Assembly: GCA_002633005.1 (NCBI GenBank)
Contig: NMRA01000476.1
Span: 255,284 to 319,283 of the forward strand
From: Phoronis australis
Lineage: Eukaryota; Phoronida; Phoronidae
DNA: 64,000 nucleotides
Reading direction: 5' to 3'
Shown here: positions 24,224 to 35,900 of the stretch, piece after piece
How positions within the stretch are numbered: position 1 is the stretch's first letter
How the letters are laid out: each line of letters starts with the position of its first letter
Made by a program: the position numbers and the translations under genes
Notes under the pieces: model-generated
Told to the model about the DNA's origin: nothing
Database searches by the model: none
What the model saw: the letters and a program-made list of their open reading frames with translations, nothing else

Positions 24224-25431
24224 GGCTTATTCCACTGTTGTGATGTAAACACAAGATCTCTATTTAGAGAGTTTGAGAGAACCAAAATTAAATTCCTAAA
24301 AACAGAATAGAGTCGTCTCTTCAATGAAATATGCATAGGGCTTATATGTGAGTTTACTGGCCCGGCCACGGTCACTGGCCCCGAGCCACCGTGTATTTCG
24401 AACGCTGCATGCGTGGCATCTACATCCCATTTTCTTCTATTGGGTATAGACGTATATTTGGATAGCATGCATTCTCACAAAATCTTGAACAAGAATAGAC
24501 TGATGTACGGTGGCCCAAGAAGACATCGCGCGTTTGTTTTTTAACTATCTCAGGATCTCGAGATCCCCGAATAATTTTCCTCAGTGTGTCGCTGTACGTA
24601 TAACAGTGTTCTGGCGCGTCGCATTGGAACACCATCTTTATTGCCAACAGAAAGAATGGTTCGCACAGTTTTTCGTTTCACCACTAAGCTAGTGACACAT
24701 TTGTGGTGCATGAATCTATAATCATGTTGTTGGTCTGGCATCGATATTTGTCCATCTATGAAACCAATCACATCATCAATGTCTGAATAATGTTACGACG
24801 AGCGAGCCCTAGTCTTGACAAACAAACTCCGAAGGAGTCTAACGCTTATAATGATACCAAAGCGATACGCCAATTTCCATCAAACCATGGAACACTCGGT
24901 GTTGATCATTCACTGCTCCACTATAGTCAGTTTTCTATTTTATCACTAAGTGTGCGATTCATGTTTTTAGATTGATACAGATGGATCAAAACGCACAAGC
25001 AAGTTAGATATCACAATTAATGTTTCCTTTCAGTTTCGTTACATTGTCTTTTGCAAATTTCAGGCCGTAAAAGAGACACCTACTGGCAAGTAGGTACCTA
25101 TGAGTCTGAGCTTAGCTCCCTAAGTGGGAAGGTATTGTTTTTTTTAAACACATATTGCTTTATGAACGTATAAAAAGAAAGCATACTTAGCGACTATAAA
25201 TAGGAAAATATTACATGTTTATTCAGAGAAATTAACTCTTTGACGACTGCTTTCATTCAAAAGTCAGATGATCGAAATATCGTTTCGAATTCCTTTTCAA
25301 GAGTTTAAAAGTAACAAATCGACAAATCACACAGGTCAAAGAAAGGAACCATGACTACAGGCCAACCCGCATTATTTACGTGACTATAACCTCAATAACC
25401 TTAGTGTAAGAAATTAAAAGTACAGTATTCA

Positions 25432-25520
25432 TTTCTATGTATGTATGTATGTATGTACGTATGTATGTATGTATGTATGTACGTACGTACGTACGTACGT
25501 ATGTATGTATGTATGTATAT
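25432..25520. repeat. GTAT/GTAC tetranucleotide microsatellite
   Basis: About 20 tetranucleotides of GTAT interspersed with GTAC. Confidence 0.9.
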
Positions 25521-25986
25521 GTTCATAAGAAGCCAACACGGTTATAGTTGAATTCTGTTTTTTGAGCAACCGTGGAGGGCTGTCTGTCGTTACTTAACGT
25601 CGACTTCTTCTGTATTTCAAAGGACGGAAACGCACACACGTCTACAAGCATGCATATCACTGAATCCACCAATCCACAATCGAAGTGGACAGTGGATAAA
25701 AAACATACTGTATTTGACGAACACTTTCAATTCCAAATCTGAAAACGACTGCTCCTTTATCCTATTGTTCTAGCAAGCAATATCAGATAACAAACTTTAA
25801 CAAATCCCTGTAATTAACATGCAGCTGAAACAAGATTTATATATTCGTGCAATCATTAGCAAATCTTTGTTTCTCCGGTTTCCCGTTTTTTTTTGTTTTT
25901 GTATTAATTTTCCGCTTGTTTTTAGTAAAAGGACCACATTCACTACGTTCTCAGAAATTTGAGCCCCCTATATTTTAGGCTGGGTG

Positions 25987-26334
25987 TTAGCATGCAAAGC
26001 CCGCCACGCCGGCATTACAGGCGTTCTGTCGTTCAGTAACTTTTCCAGATGAGGCCGGGTGATGAACGTGCGATAACATCTGGCTTTTGTTAACTGCCCA
26101 GCTCAGTCTATTGTCCCGTATGATAACAAGGAGGCCAATTATCTCCCAGGCTTCAGTGGAAACGCTAACCGAACGCGTATTGAACACAGTCAAACCCAGT
26201 GCGCTGGTATCCGTTTGGACAGAATAGATTGTCTTAACTTCTGTTGTAGTTGAGCGATTTTGGTGATTCAAAAACGGAACATGATCCGAATTTGACGAGG
26301 AATTTAGAAATGGTGTTGGTTTAAGCTCAAACAT
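25987..26334 (-). CDS. Hypothetical 115-codon reading frame upstream of NME5
   Basis: An open frame on the minus strand, divergent from NME5, starts MFELKPTPFLNSSSNSDH and includes EIIGLLVIIRDN. I do not recognise it. Nothing else (splice-consistent neighbours, upstream signals) supports it, and it could be chance or part of a decayed element. Confidence 0.15.
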   Translation of the reverse strand: MFELKPTPFLNSSSNSDHVPFLNHQNRSTTTEVKTIYSVQTDTSALGLTVFNTRSVSVSTEAWEIIGLLVIIRDNRLSWAVNKSQMLSHVHHPASSGKVTERQNACNAGVAGFAC

Positions 26335-26788
26335 GTTATAACTTAGCTTTCATTTTTATCAGCCCAGCTCAGTCAGTCCAATATATTGGTTCCTAAGTCA
26401 GTCAGGCCCTCCAACCATAAATGCCAGAATGGAGTTAATCAGTTGTGTGAGATACTGACTACGGGGGTAAACTTCCCAACTTGTTGTTGGGCTATAGAAT
26501 CGAACAAGTTGGGAGCAACGGGATGTCGCCGTCGTGGACTGAAATGTTGGGCCCGCGGCCTTTATCCTAGATCCGCCACAGGGAGTTTAAAGAATGAACC
26601 AAAAAAGACCATCTAAAATTAACTTGGGGACACTAGAAAGAACTTGAATAAATTATAATTGTTTCAAATTAGCAATTTCACGCATACCACGCAAAAAAAT
26701 CCACACGTAGAGATTGTACCATAAAGCATCTGAGCAATGAAGACCACATATTCATCCGCTAGGATCGCTACTAGACCTAGAGACCGTT

Positions 26789-26893
26789 CTCGCTGGTTCA
26801 CTGCGTGCCGTGTTCAATGAGCTATATACAATTTATCTCATTGGCCGTGTTAGCTAGCTACCAACTAGCGGCACGCAGGGAACCAGCGACGAG
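26789..26893. repeat. Inverted repeat upstream of NME5
   Basis: CTCGCTGGTTCACTGCGTGC (26789-26808) pairs with GCACGCAGGGAACCAGCG (26871-26888). Flanking GAGACCGTTC occurs on both sides. The hairpin ends about 270 bp before the NME5 ATG. Confidence 0.6.
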
Positions 26894-27075
26894 ACCGTTC
26901 ATAGAAAATACAGACTGGAATTAGAAATATACGTAGTATCTTATATTCATAAGTGATTGTACAACTAATAAAACTATAGTAAAAATATTTTGAAGTATGA
27001 GACAGTCCAATTTTTTGTTGGATATCGAAGAACTTTAGAAATTTTATTCGCGTTTTCTATTTTCACTGCTTTGAC

Positions 27076-27088
27076 GACCCCTAGCAAC
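27076..27088 (+). promoter_or_regulatory. Candidate RFX X-box upstream of NME5
   Basis: GACCCCTAGCAAC resembles the X-box palindrome GTNRCC(0-3)RGYAAC: the right half-site AGCAAC is perfect and the left half-site is weak. It lies 74 bp upstream of the NME5 ATG. RFX factors control ciliary genes through this motif. An ETS-like ACGGAAGTG follows at about 27093-27101. Both assignments rest on motif and position only. Confidence 0.4.
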
Positions 27089-27161
27089 ACAAACGGAAGT
27101 GAGACAAGTGCAGAATACGTCGTTTTGTGATCATTGGGAGTTTCAACGACAATCTTGAAAA

Positions 27162-29773
27162 ATGACGGGTGAAACCGAAGAAACTATTTCAATGGAAGCT
27201 CCGTGTATATATGTTGAAAGAACTTTGGCTATTTTGAAGCCGGATACTGTGCACAAAAGTGAAGAAATCGAGGACATAATTTTGAGATCTGGTTTCACAA
27301 TTCTGCAGGTAATTTTTGTCCTTCGACTACGTTGTCTATGTTGTCTTGGGGTTGCACATTGTGATATAGTACATACAGTATGGTCGTCGGAGCTACGGTT
27401 GGTGCCAGTTAATTCTTTAATTGTTCAATTTGATTTTCCAATGTTTATGAAAATGTTACAGGTTCGTCAGGTACTGTCTCTAACTTGGCAGTAGTCAATA
27501 TAAACAGTGATCACCGTCTCTGGCTGGCCCACTAGAAACGGTGGAGCACTTGAACACTTGTAGGATCTTCATACGCCGGAAGCTTTTTCGGCGAATTATG
27601 CCTCATACTGACTAAAACGTCAAGTCACATTGTTATAAATACCTTTTAGGCATAGAAGGACACCAGGAGGCTGTTGATGTATTTAATTCCTTCCAACTCG
27701 AAGAAATAATCATGTTGTCAAACTTTTTCTTTGAGCAGTCCCTCATTCAGTTCCCAAAATCAGAACTCGGCATTTTTAAGATTGCGCACGGCAGGTTGTA
27801 TGACGTCATATCCCTGGTGTGTGCAGTGTCAGATAAATGACAAGGTTCCACTGTAACCTCTGTTTAATATAAGAACTCGACAAGTACAACATATGAAGCT
27901 CTTATAATTACAGAAGCGCCGTGTCCATCTCACACCTGAACAAGCCAGTGACTTCTATGTAGAACATTATGGCAAGTTGTTCTTTCCCAGCCTTGTTGCC
28001 TACATGAGTAGCGGCCCCATCCTGAGCCTAGTTCTCGCTAGGGAAAAGGCCATCTCTTACTGGAGGGAGTTGATTGGACCGACAAATACATTGAAGGCCA
28101 AACAAACACATCCTGACAGGTGAGGCAATGTTGTGTCCATGTAATTACTGTTAAATTCAATTACTTGAGGGCTCCATGAATAGTGAAAACTGATGGGTTT
28201 ACCCTCATTGTACTACCAAAATAAATTGTATAAATAAATAGATGAAGTGTAAGTTACTTGATGAAAATCATGAAATAGTCAATGACTGCTAAAAAATCTT
28301 GAGATGTTCATTTTTAACAGGTCATGGCTGCTATCTTTAAACCTTTGTTGATTTAATGGACAACTTTCAACAACATATTCGGTTTAATTTGCACTATGAG
28401 TCACAAATGTCAGTTCAAATTATCTTAGCAGTTGTAGCTCAGTAAATCAGTGAATGTATTAAATGTTCTTTTGCTTACAAATGATGATGTTTTTTAATTG
28501 TTTGAAATTTTTTTTTTGTGTGTGATATTAACATTGTCTTAATGTGAACCGAGATTTGTGTGCGTTGACTTTTCTTGATTATAATTTGGCATGCATTATT
28601 CATTGCCCTGCATGTCTTAGAAATTACTTGTGCATAAAAAAGTCTATCTGGAGTGTAAGCAATTAAGCAATATCAAGTTTGCCATAAAGTTGAACTGTGT
28701 AGTATGAAATAAAATTGTTTAAGCGCTTTTCCGTAAGCGTTGTCTCAAGCTGTACACATGAAATGAAAATTGAATTAAAATTGCAAATTACTGTACAAGT
28801 ATTATGATGTTGCAAAAAGAGGAAGACGGCAAAACCTCATGCTACAACCAAAACACTTTCAAGCGTGTCCTGAAGAAAGTTTGTGGAACATAATGAATTG
28901 TATTAGCTCTTGGTGTGTTCTGTTGAGTGTTTCGAGTTCTGATTTTTTTTTCTGTGTGTTGGGCCCTCAAGTTTGGGATCTTACATCCGGTTATTGTTAG
29001 ATTAAAAGGGCCAAAAACTAAATATAAGCTTTCACACCAAATGCTAGTAAGAGTGGTGTGTGACACAAAAGGAGTCCAGTTCAAATATTCTGTGGTAAAT
29101 GAGAACACAGCACTCTGTTAACTTACCGGTTAAAAAACTTTGTATCTTTTCCTCTGTTGCATTTCCGTCTTTTTTCAGTTTGCGGGCTGTTTATGGGACA
29201 GATGATCAAAGAAATGCTCTGCACGGCAGTGACAGTTTTTCATCTGCGGAAAGAGAGATTAGATTCTTTTTCCCTGACAGTAAGTTCTAGTTTTTGAACA
29301 ACAGTATAAGTGAATGTGCAGCTTAAGTTTTCATTGCTAATTGAATAACAGTTTTCAACTATGTTGACTATATGGGTGCCAAAATGTAGAACACCACTGC
29401 ACATAAATAAATTTCGACTTCAAAGGCAGCAAAATCAATAATTCAAATTGTATTATATTGGCGAGTTTCAAAATAATTTGCCAAACTGTAGATTTCTGTC
29501 TTTTTCTGGGTAACCAAACTGGGCAACGAAATTGCCGACTTGTTGCATAAGCTTGCTGTACTGAAGGTCTATAACTCTGCACATACAAAAAGACTATAAC
29601 TGATGAATAAGGTGAACAAAACCAGTGCAGGTGGCCTGATGTCATTTGCTTATCAAAAAAACTTGAATAAGGATGTTGTGGAGTTAACTTTTATCAACGT
29701 TGCCTCTTGAAAACCATTGTTGTGCTAGCTTGAATAGATTGTTGGTCATTAGATTATAATATCAAATATGATA

Positions 29774-29813
<40 letters not shown>

Positions 29814-31519
29814 GGAAAACTTTCTTTCTTTACTATAAACATGTCTCATGATTTGTTGGTGCATGACAATGTAGTTCATGTGGTGCACTCAAGTGGATCT
29901 GCCACATTACAAGCAAGGTAATGCAAGCTTAATTTCTAACCTTGGGTATGACAGGCCCAAAAGGCTTGAATAATGTTGGCTAGTGTGTACCCTGGAGCTT
30001 GCTTCATTCAGTTAGTAAGGTTCATTAAGCACTGAGGCATTTAGTGTTACAGAGGTGATGGTTTTCCAACAATTTCCTTAATAATGGTTTGCAAATCCCA
30101 GGTGTGGTTGAACCAGTAGCTGTGGGCCAAGCTGCACGCGACTATCTAGCCAGACACGTCAATCCAACTCTTCTCAAGGGACTCACAGAGCTGTCTAAAC
30201 AAAAACCTCAAGACCCTGTGGTATGTATTCTTCATCTGGCTCCCCCAAATTTTTACTGTTATGTATTTCACCAAGCCATAGCCTAATCACTTTATTCTTC
30301 TGTGTTTGCATTGTTGTTAGTGATGCCTCCTCCCATCTAATGACATAATGTCACATTCATCCTGTGGCCATGACTGTATGCAATAACCTGTCACTGAAGT
30401 AAACTCTTGCAGTCAGCGATAAACAATTACCTCACAGTACTGGCAGGCATGTTTTCAGTGTCACTGTTCAAAGAGTTAAGCAGATTTGAAAATGTTTACA
30501 CTGATAAAGCGGACAGTGTTAATTTCCTAGCAATCTGGAAAAAGAACAGCTGGTGCAGATAACACATTACTTTCTAAATAGTAACACCCTTTGGTTATTG
30601 GGCACAGAATAATTTGAGGCTTATATTATCTATTCTGTATGTTGTAAGTTGAACATGTGTGCTTATTGGCCCAGTGCTGCCACCTACTTTCACTTGAGCA
30701 TGTTGGTGAGTCATCAGGCTCCTTTTTTTGGGTGTGGAGACTAACCCAAATCCCGTGAAGCTATTTCTCAGTAGGACCCAGGTGACTCCACAACGATGCG
30801 AGAAAATTGCGAGTTCTTACAGAAGTTTAGAAGAACTGTAATTTTAACATCACATTCTTCACCATTCTCACCAGTCTGGCATCTGCTTACAGCCATCTAA
30901 GACTAATTTTATGAAAATGTCACCTTTAGAGGCTTGTGATATGCTTTCTCCTTAAATTTTGTAAAAAAAAAGAAACATAAAAGTTCCATTTCGTCAGGTT
31001 TACTTAAATAGAAACACAAATCTAAAGGGGCATTTCACTCTTAAATTGATCTCATTATTTTTTCCTTGCTGTGATACGATGCTATTTCCACTGTCATCAA
31101 GAACATCAAAACCATCAGCGACTCAAGAAAGTGCTTCAGAGTTTATTGGGGTTAGCCAACCCTAACATCATGAATGCGAAAGCATGCACACATCGCCTGG
31201 TGTTGGTGCAAGTATAATTCTACCACATGAAGTAATATTAAGAGACTGATTTCCCTGAAATAGCTTAACAGGACGAAACGCAGCTTTAAAGCCAACATCC
31301 AGGTTTCCCAGTTGTACACTACCCAATTTGTTTACATCCAAGCAAGTGAACTGTAAGAGCAGTTAGTGTGATGCTTTGTCACCCAACACATATCTCCCCA
31401 TTTGCGACATTGTATTGTATCTTGTCTCTTTCCAGGTGTGGTTAGCAGATTTCCTTCTTGAGAACAACCCCAATAAGCCGAGAGTGAAAGATAACTACAC
31501 GGTACAGGAACCAAACTAA
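27162..31519 (+). CDS. NME5: NME5: nucleoside diphosphate kinase homolog 5, 5 exons, 218 aa
   Basis: Exons are 27162-27308, 27914-28119, 29179-29279, 30102-30220 and 31436-31519; all introns are GT-AG and the frame is open for 218 codons (human NME5 is 212). Residues about 17-150 form an NDK domain beginning with YVERTLAILKPD; the active-site His133 is kept in NALHGSDS. Residues about 157-200 form a DPY-30-type dimerisation motif (VGQAARDYLARHVNPTLLKG), followed by WLADFLLENNPNKP. NDK plus DPY-30 in this order is diagnostic of NME5, which in animals belongs to motile cilia and sperm flagella (radial-spoke associated). A candidate RFX X-box lies 74 bp upstream of the ATG, in keeping with a ciliary gene. 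The start is the first ATG, directly ahead of the conserved block. Confidence 0.95.
29775..29812. repeat. (AAT)n microsatellite in NME5 intron 3
   Basis: About twelve AAT triplets in a row. Confidence 0.9.
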
Positions 31520-31745
31520 GAGATAACACTCCAAGCCTCAATGCATCACTACCATTAAGTTTTGTTTGTATTTAACTATACTCCTTGTACAGTTTAAACC
31601 TATTTTTGAAGAGGAAAAGTCTATAATGGAGATGTTGTACCCTCGTTAAGACTTAATGTTGTAAATATTGCAAATACATGTATATTTATGTCTTTAAATC
31701 TGAGTTGCTTTTTGGTACACAGTATTACATGTGAAACCGTTTCAA

Positions 31746-31751
31746 AATAAA
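31746..31751 (+). terminator. Poly(A) signal of NME5
   Basis: AATAAA lies 227 bp after the NME5 stop codon. It is the first canonical signal noted downstream of the gene, giving a short 3' UTR (31520 to about 31770). Confidence 0.6.
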
Positions 31752-31783
31752 TAACCAGTGTACTCCAAAAAATTTTGCTCAAC

Positions 31784-31789
31784 TTTATT
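31784..31789 (-). terminator. Poly(A) signal of prosaposin-like gene B
   Basis: The plus strand reads TTTATT, which is AATAAA on the minus strand, 662 bp beyond the gene B stop. It faces the NME5 signal only about 32 bp away, so the two transcripts are convergent and probably overlap at their 3' ends. Confidence 0.5.
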
Positions 31790-32450
31790 CTTTAGACCAA
31801 ATCATGTACAAACATATACACATACTTTCATTCAATGTTCTTCAGTTTCAGTAAAATTCATTACGTGGCTTCTCATTTTTTCACTTAATGTCCAAAACAT
31901 TAGCATTGTGGAGTCGGAAGTGCCTAACCAAGCAATTGACATCCTAACAATACATTCAATGGTTTCCCCTTTCCTGATTAATACAAACATTACACAATAT
32001 AAAATGGTTCATACATTATGAAATCACACCTAGTGATACAAAGATGTAAAATTACGTCACATTCTTTTAGTAACTTAAAACAAAATGGCCGACTTCACAA
32101 ACTACAGGGTGTTCCAAAAACGTACCCTCAAAATTTTGAACACTAAAATAAATTCTTAATATTTTTTGAAAAGAAAAGAATTGCGAACTGACTTGTATAG
32201 TTAACAAGATCACTTTTTAAGAAGACCATCCGACAGGTTTAAATTTACAGACTTATGGATTCGTTTTATAGGTCAACCTGTGTTACTAAAATCATGACAA
32301 CTTTATAATGGTTAAAATTTCTGGTTTCTGAGGCTTTCATGGAAGTCAACAGAGATTATAAAAAACAACATCAGATCTTAAATCTAAACAGAACAGAAAT
32401 ATGAAATAGCAGAGCAGAATATCAACATGAGGTGTAACAGGATGCACAGC

Positions 32451-32918
32451 TCAATTCCACACGTGGTTTCTGCAGTGTTGTTCAGCCTGAAAACAAAATA
32501 ACACTACTTACAACACTGTTGAAACTTTAAATCTGATAAAGTATCTCCAACTTAAAAACATCTTCACAATCAGAATAGTTCCAAACTTGCCAACATCTCC
32601 CACAATAAAAACAGTTTAAACAGGTACTTCTTTGACAACATTTTTTATTTTCACCAAGAGCTTTTTACCTATTTTATCAATATGGGTCAGCAGAAGGATT
32701 GTGCATTTCATTGCAAGATTCAACGCATTCACAAAAAATTTGTGTACTTGCATTTGTTCTACTGTGCTTACCTGACATTTCTTTGCATTTTCCAAACTAG
32801 CACACCAGTAGCGCGGACCATACATGCACTTAGAACCCTTTCCAAGCATGGCTTTCTGAGAATGCTGCATGGAGTTGATCCTAATCCACCCTTTAGGCTG
32901 CCCACACAGCTCAATCAT
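32451..32918 (-). CDS. Gene B, C-terminal saposin-A domain and stop
   Basis: After a linker, exon 32772-32918 encodes KCMYGPRYWCASLENAKKCQ; exon 32451-32486 adds AEQHCRNHVWN and TGA. The Cys pattern and the terminal HVWN are the hallmark C-terminal domain of prosaposin (human ends KRHVWN), which is removed during maturation and is needed for lysosomal sorting in the vertebrate protein. Confidence 0.92.
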
Positions 32919-35900
32919 CTACAGGAAAAAAACACAAGTCATGAGTAGAGATTAGTTTATTTGATAATGCACATAACTACAATAATAAATACAGTAATAG
33001 GTAAAAGTTACTAAGAAATTAAAAAATAATGACAAAAAGTTTAAAACGTATATCCATGGTGGTACATACACAAATTAAAAAAATTAAAGAAAACAAAATA
33101 ATATAGGGAATAATTGATATATTATAAATAATTATACAGATTATGTTCATGCCTATCACAAAATCAAGACATTTATTTCCCTATGGTTGCAACAACTTGA
33201 GTCTCACCAAACTCGTTCATGGCTATGTTAGAGACACAAACGCTCAATGAAGATTCTGATTTTCAGCCACAGTAAGCAAAGTTCTAAGCAAAAATTCTAT
33301 AAGTCACCTTCCTGGTCAATTATTTTCTACTCGTGGTGTTTTGAGTTAAGATGTAACATTTGGATTTGCAAATTTATTGTGACTATGACAAGAGTGAAAG
33401 CCAAAGAACATACTGTTCCTTTTCTAATGAACACTCATTTTAATACTATGACATACCGAACACAGCTGATTGGATTTCATATCCAGGAATGCTTTCATGA
33501 TGACGCTGTAGTAGGTATCGACGTAGTTACTGCAGGTGCTCTGCATGTTGCTGGGTATGAAGGAGCACACCTTCAGAAGTAAGTCCTCCAGTTCACGCTG
33601 AGTGGCCGGCTTGCCTCTCATCATAGACTGCATGTTGACCACAAAGATGTTACAGTAGTCGCAGCTATATGTTTTGGCCTTCACTGAAAGAGAAAAGAAA
33701 CAATATCAATTCAGGATTGACTGAATTAAGCCAATAAACAAAAACTTTCCTGAGGCTGCAATGTTTTGGCATTAAGTGAAGAAGAAAAAGGAACAAGTTG
33801 CAACTTGATTCAGCACAGAAGTCGAGTTAATGGTGCTATAGGCTGGCTGTGAATGATGCACCTAAACAGGCACCTCCCACTGAACATCTTATAACTCAGA
33901 GATTTGATATGACTAAAGATTAAGGGCTGTTCCAGTAAAATCCGTGTGGGAGGGGGGGGACGGCAGTAGAAATAAAAATTCATGGGTGGTGGTCTTCAGA
34001 AAAAAACTCAAATTATGGGTGGTCGTTCCTGTAATAAGTGATGCATTAAAAATGGGTGGTATTTTTTGACCTGTTAATGTTGATAGGTTGGTTACTTCAG
34101 CCCTAAAAACTCAAAAATAAATGCAATTGTCCAGATACAAAAAAGCCCATATTGCCAGTGAACAGAGTGCAATATGTTCACTAAGCCATTAATCAAGTCA
34201 TGGGCAACTCGATTTGAGCCAACTGTTTGTCTGCAGTCCTATTGAATTGAAAAGTTATGCAACACTGAACTGGTGTTAACACATATAAGAAAATTGATGA
34301 TTTTTAAATAAAAAGTATGAGGAGTAAGATAAACAAGTTCCAATATTCACTTGACATAGAAGTATAGAAGAGTTCGTNGCAACTTGATTCAGCACAGAAG
34401 TCGAGTTAATGGTGCTATAGGCTGGCTGTGAATGATGCGCCTAAACAGGCACCTCCCACTGAACATCTTATAACTCAGAGATTTGATATGACTAAAGATT
34501 ATAAAAAAGGAAGGGGCAATAATTTTGTAAAAAGTTTGGCAAAAAACAGGAAAGGAAAAAATCATTATTGTTACTGTAGTAGCTGCCGATGCCATGACTT
34601 GAGAAGTGAGATTCTATTTTGAGTCATGGTTTAAATACCAACTTCTTTCCAACTTGTCATTCGTTGGATATCAGCCTGCACTTTAAAGTAAATTTAGGCA
34701 CAGAATGTAACTACTACATTACACATTTCAAATCACATTGAAGGCACTAAAAAGAGATTAGCACACCAGGTAATATTTATTTTAACAAGTTCTTAGTGAC
34801 GGCATGTCAAAAATGTAGATTATTTTGTAATTCTAGCACCATTTTTTGCCAATTGAAAACTTTAATTAAATATAAGCAAGTTCTTGATAATCAATTTTAG
34901 TACTAGATTCTTACTTTTAAAACATCTAACTTTTACGTGCAGTGGGTGTTAGGTTTACACTAAAACTGTTATTCCAATACCAGAAGCAACAAAATTGTAA
35001 GGACTACGCACAAACTCACCTGCTTTGATGGCTACAGCATTACAGAGACCCAGAGTTCGACAGATAAGCTTGGGCTGGAGATCCTGGGATAGTACCTGCA
35101 GGATGGCCTTACCATACCGACTAATGATCTGAGAGCACTCATCCTTGAGGCTGGACGGCACAAGAGTGCACACTTTTTGAAGACCCGTCATGATCTCCGC
35201 CTACATTGAGGTCATAAGGTCAAGATTAGAAATTAATGGTATCCAACAGACACATGTGTAAAAAATATAACATTTCTGTGCCATTGCCCAATCAGATTTC
35301 AAATACAATTGAGAAATTCATGCACCCATGGTCTACACAAACATGGAAAAATTTACCTTCAAGCAAAATGTTGGGACCGGCATCAGCAGAAAAAGATTTT
35401 TCAGAGTGAATATTATTGTTCTTAAGAATAGCCAATTTTTGTAAGCAGGCTGGGGAATAAAAGCTGGACAGTCTGGTTATAAGAACTGGAAAACACACTG
35501 GAAAAAAATCCATCTTGTATGGCCAATAGATGAATGTGAACTCTGTGCCTGTTACAACATTGCAGCTTACAAAAACACTCAAAGTTATCTCTACACAATC
35601 ACAAACATGAATGCACCAATATGATACTTACCTGGGTAGCCTTCTGCCCCAAGTATTTCTCCAGTTCACTCATGGCCAGCTCACACACATCACATTGCAG
35701 AGAGGTCCTCACACTGGGCAGCTGAATGGTGGCTAAACAGAAGAAATAAAATTCTTACACGAAACTGCCTGCATATAACTAATTTTGTGCAAAATAAAGA
35801 CACCTACCAGGTGACCTGTGACAGGCGAGGCATTATAGCAGTAAAAACTCTTTTGGAAATAGTTTTAGGAGATGTCTGATGCTCAGTTAACAACACTCAA

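Larger units (their letters stand above)
22856..26788. other. Intergenic, mostly unassigned
   Basis: Apart from the microsatellite at 25432 and two doubtful reading frames listed separately, no gene, RNA or element was recognised. Confidence 0.45.

Noticed and set aside
24103-24468. 121-codon minus-strand frame
   Set aside because: It overlaps an equally open plus-strand frame and shows no recognisable domain; treated as chance.
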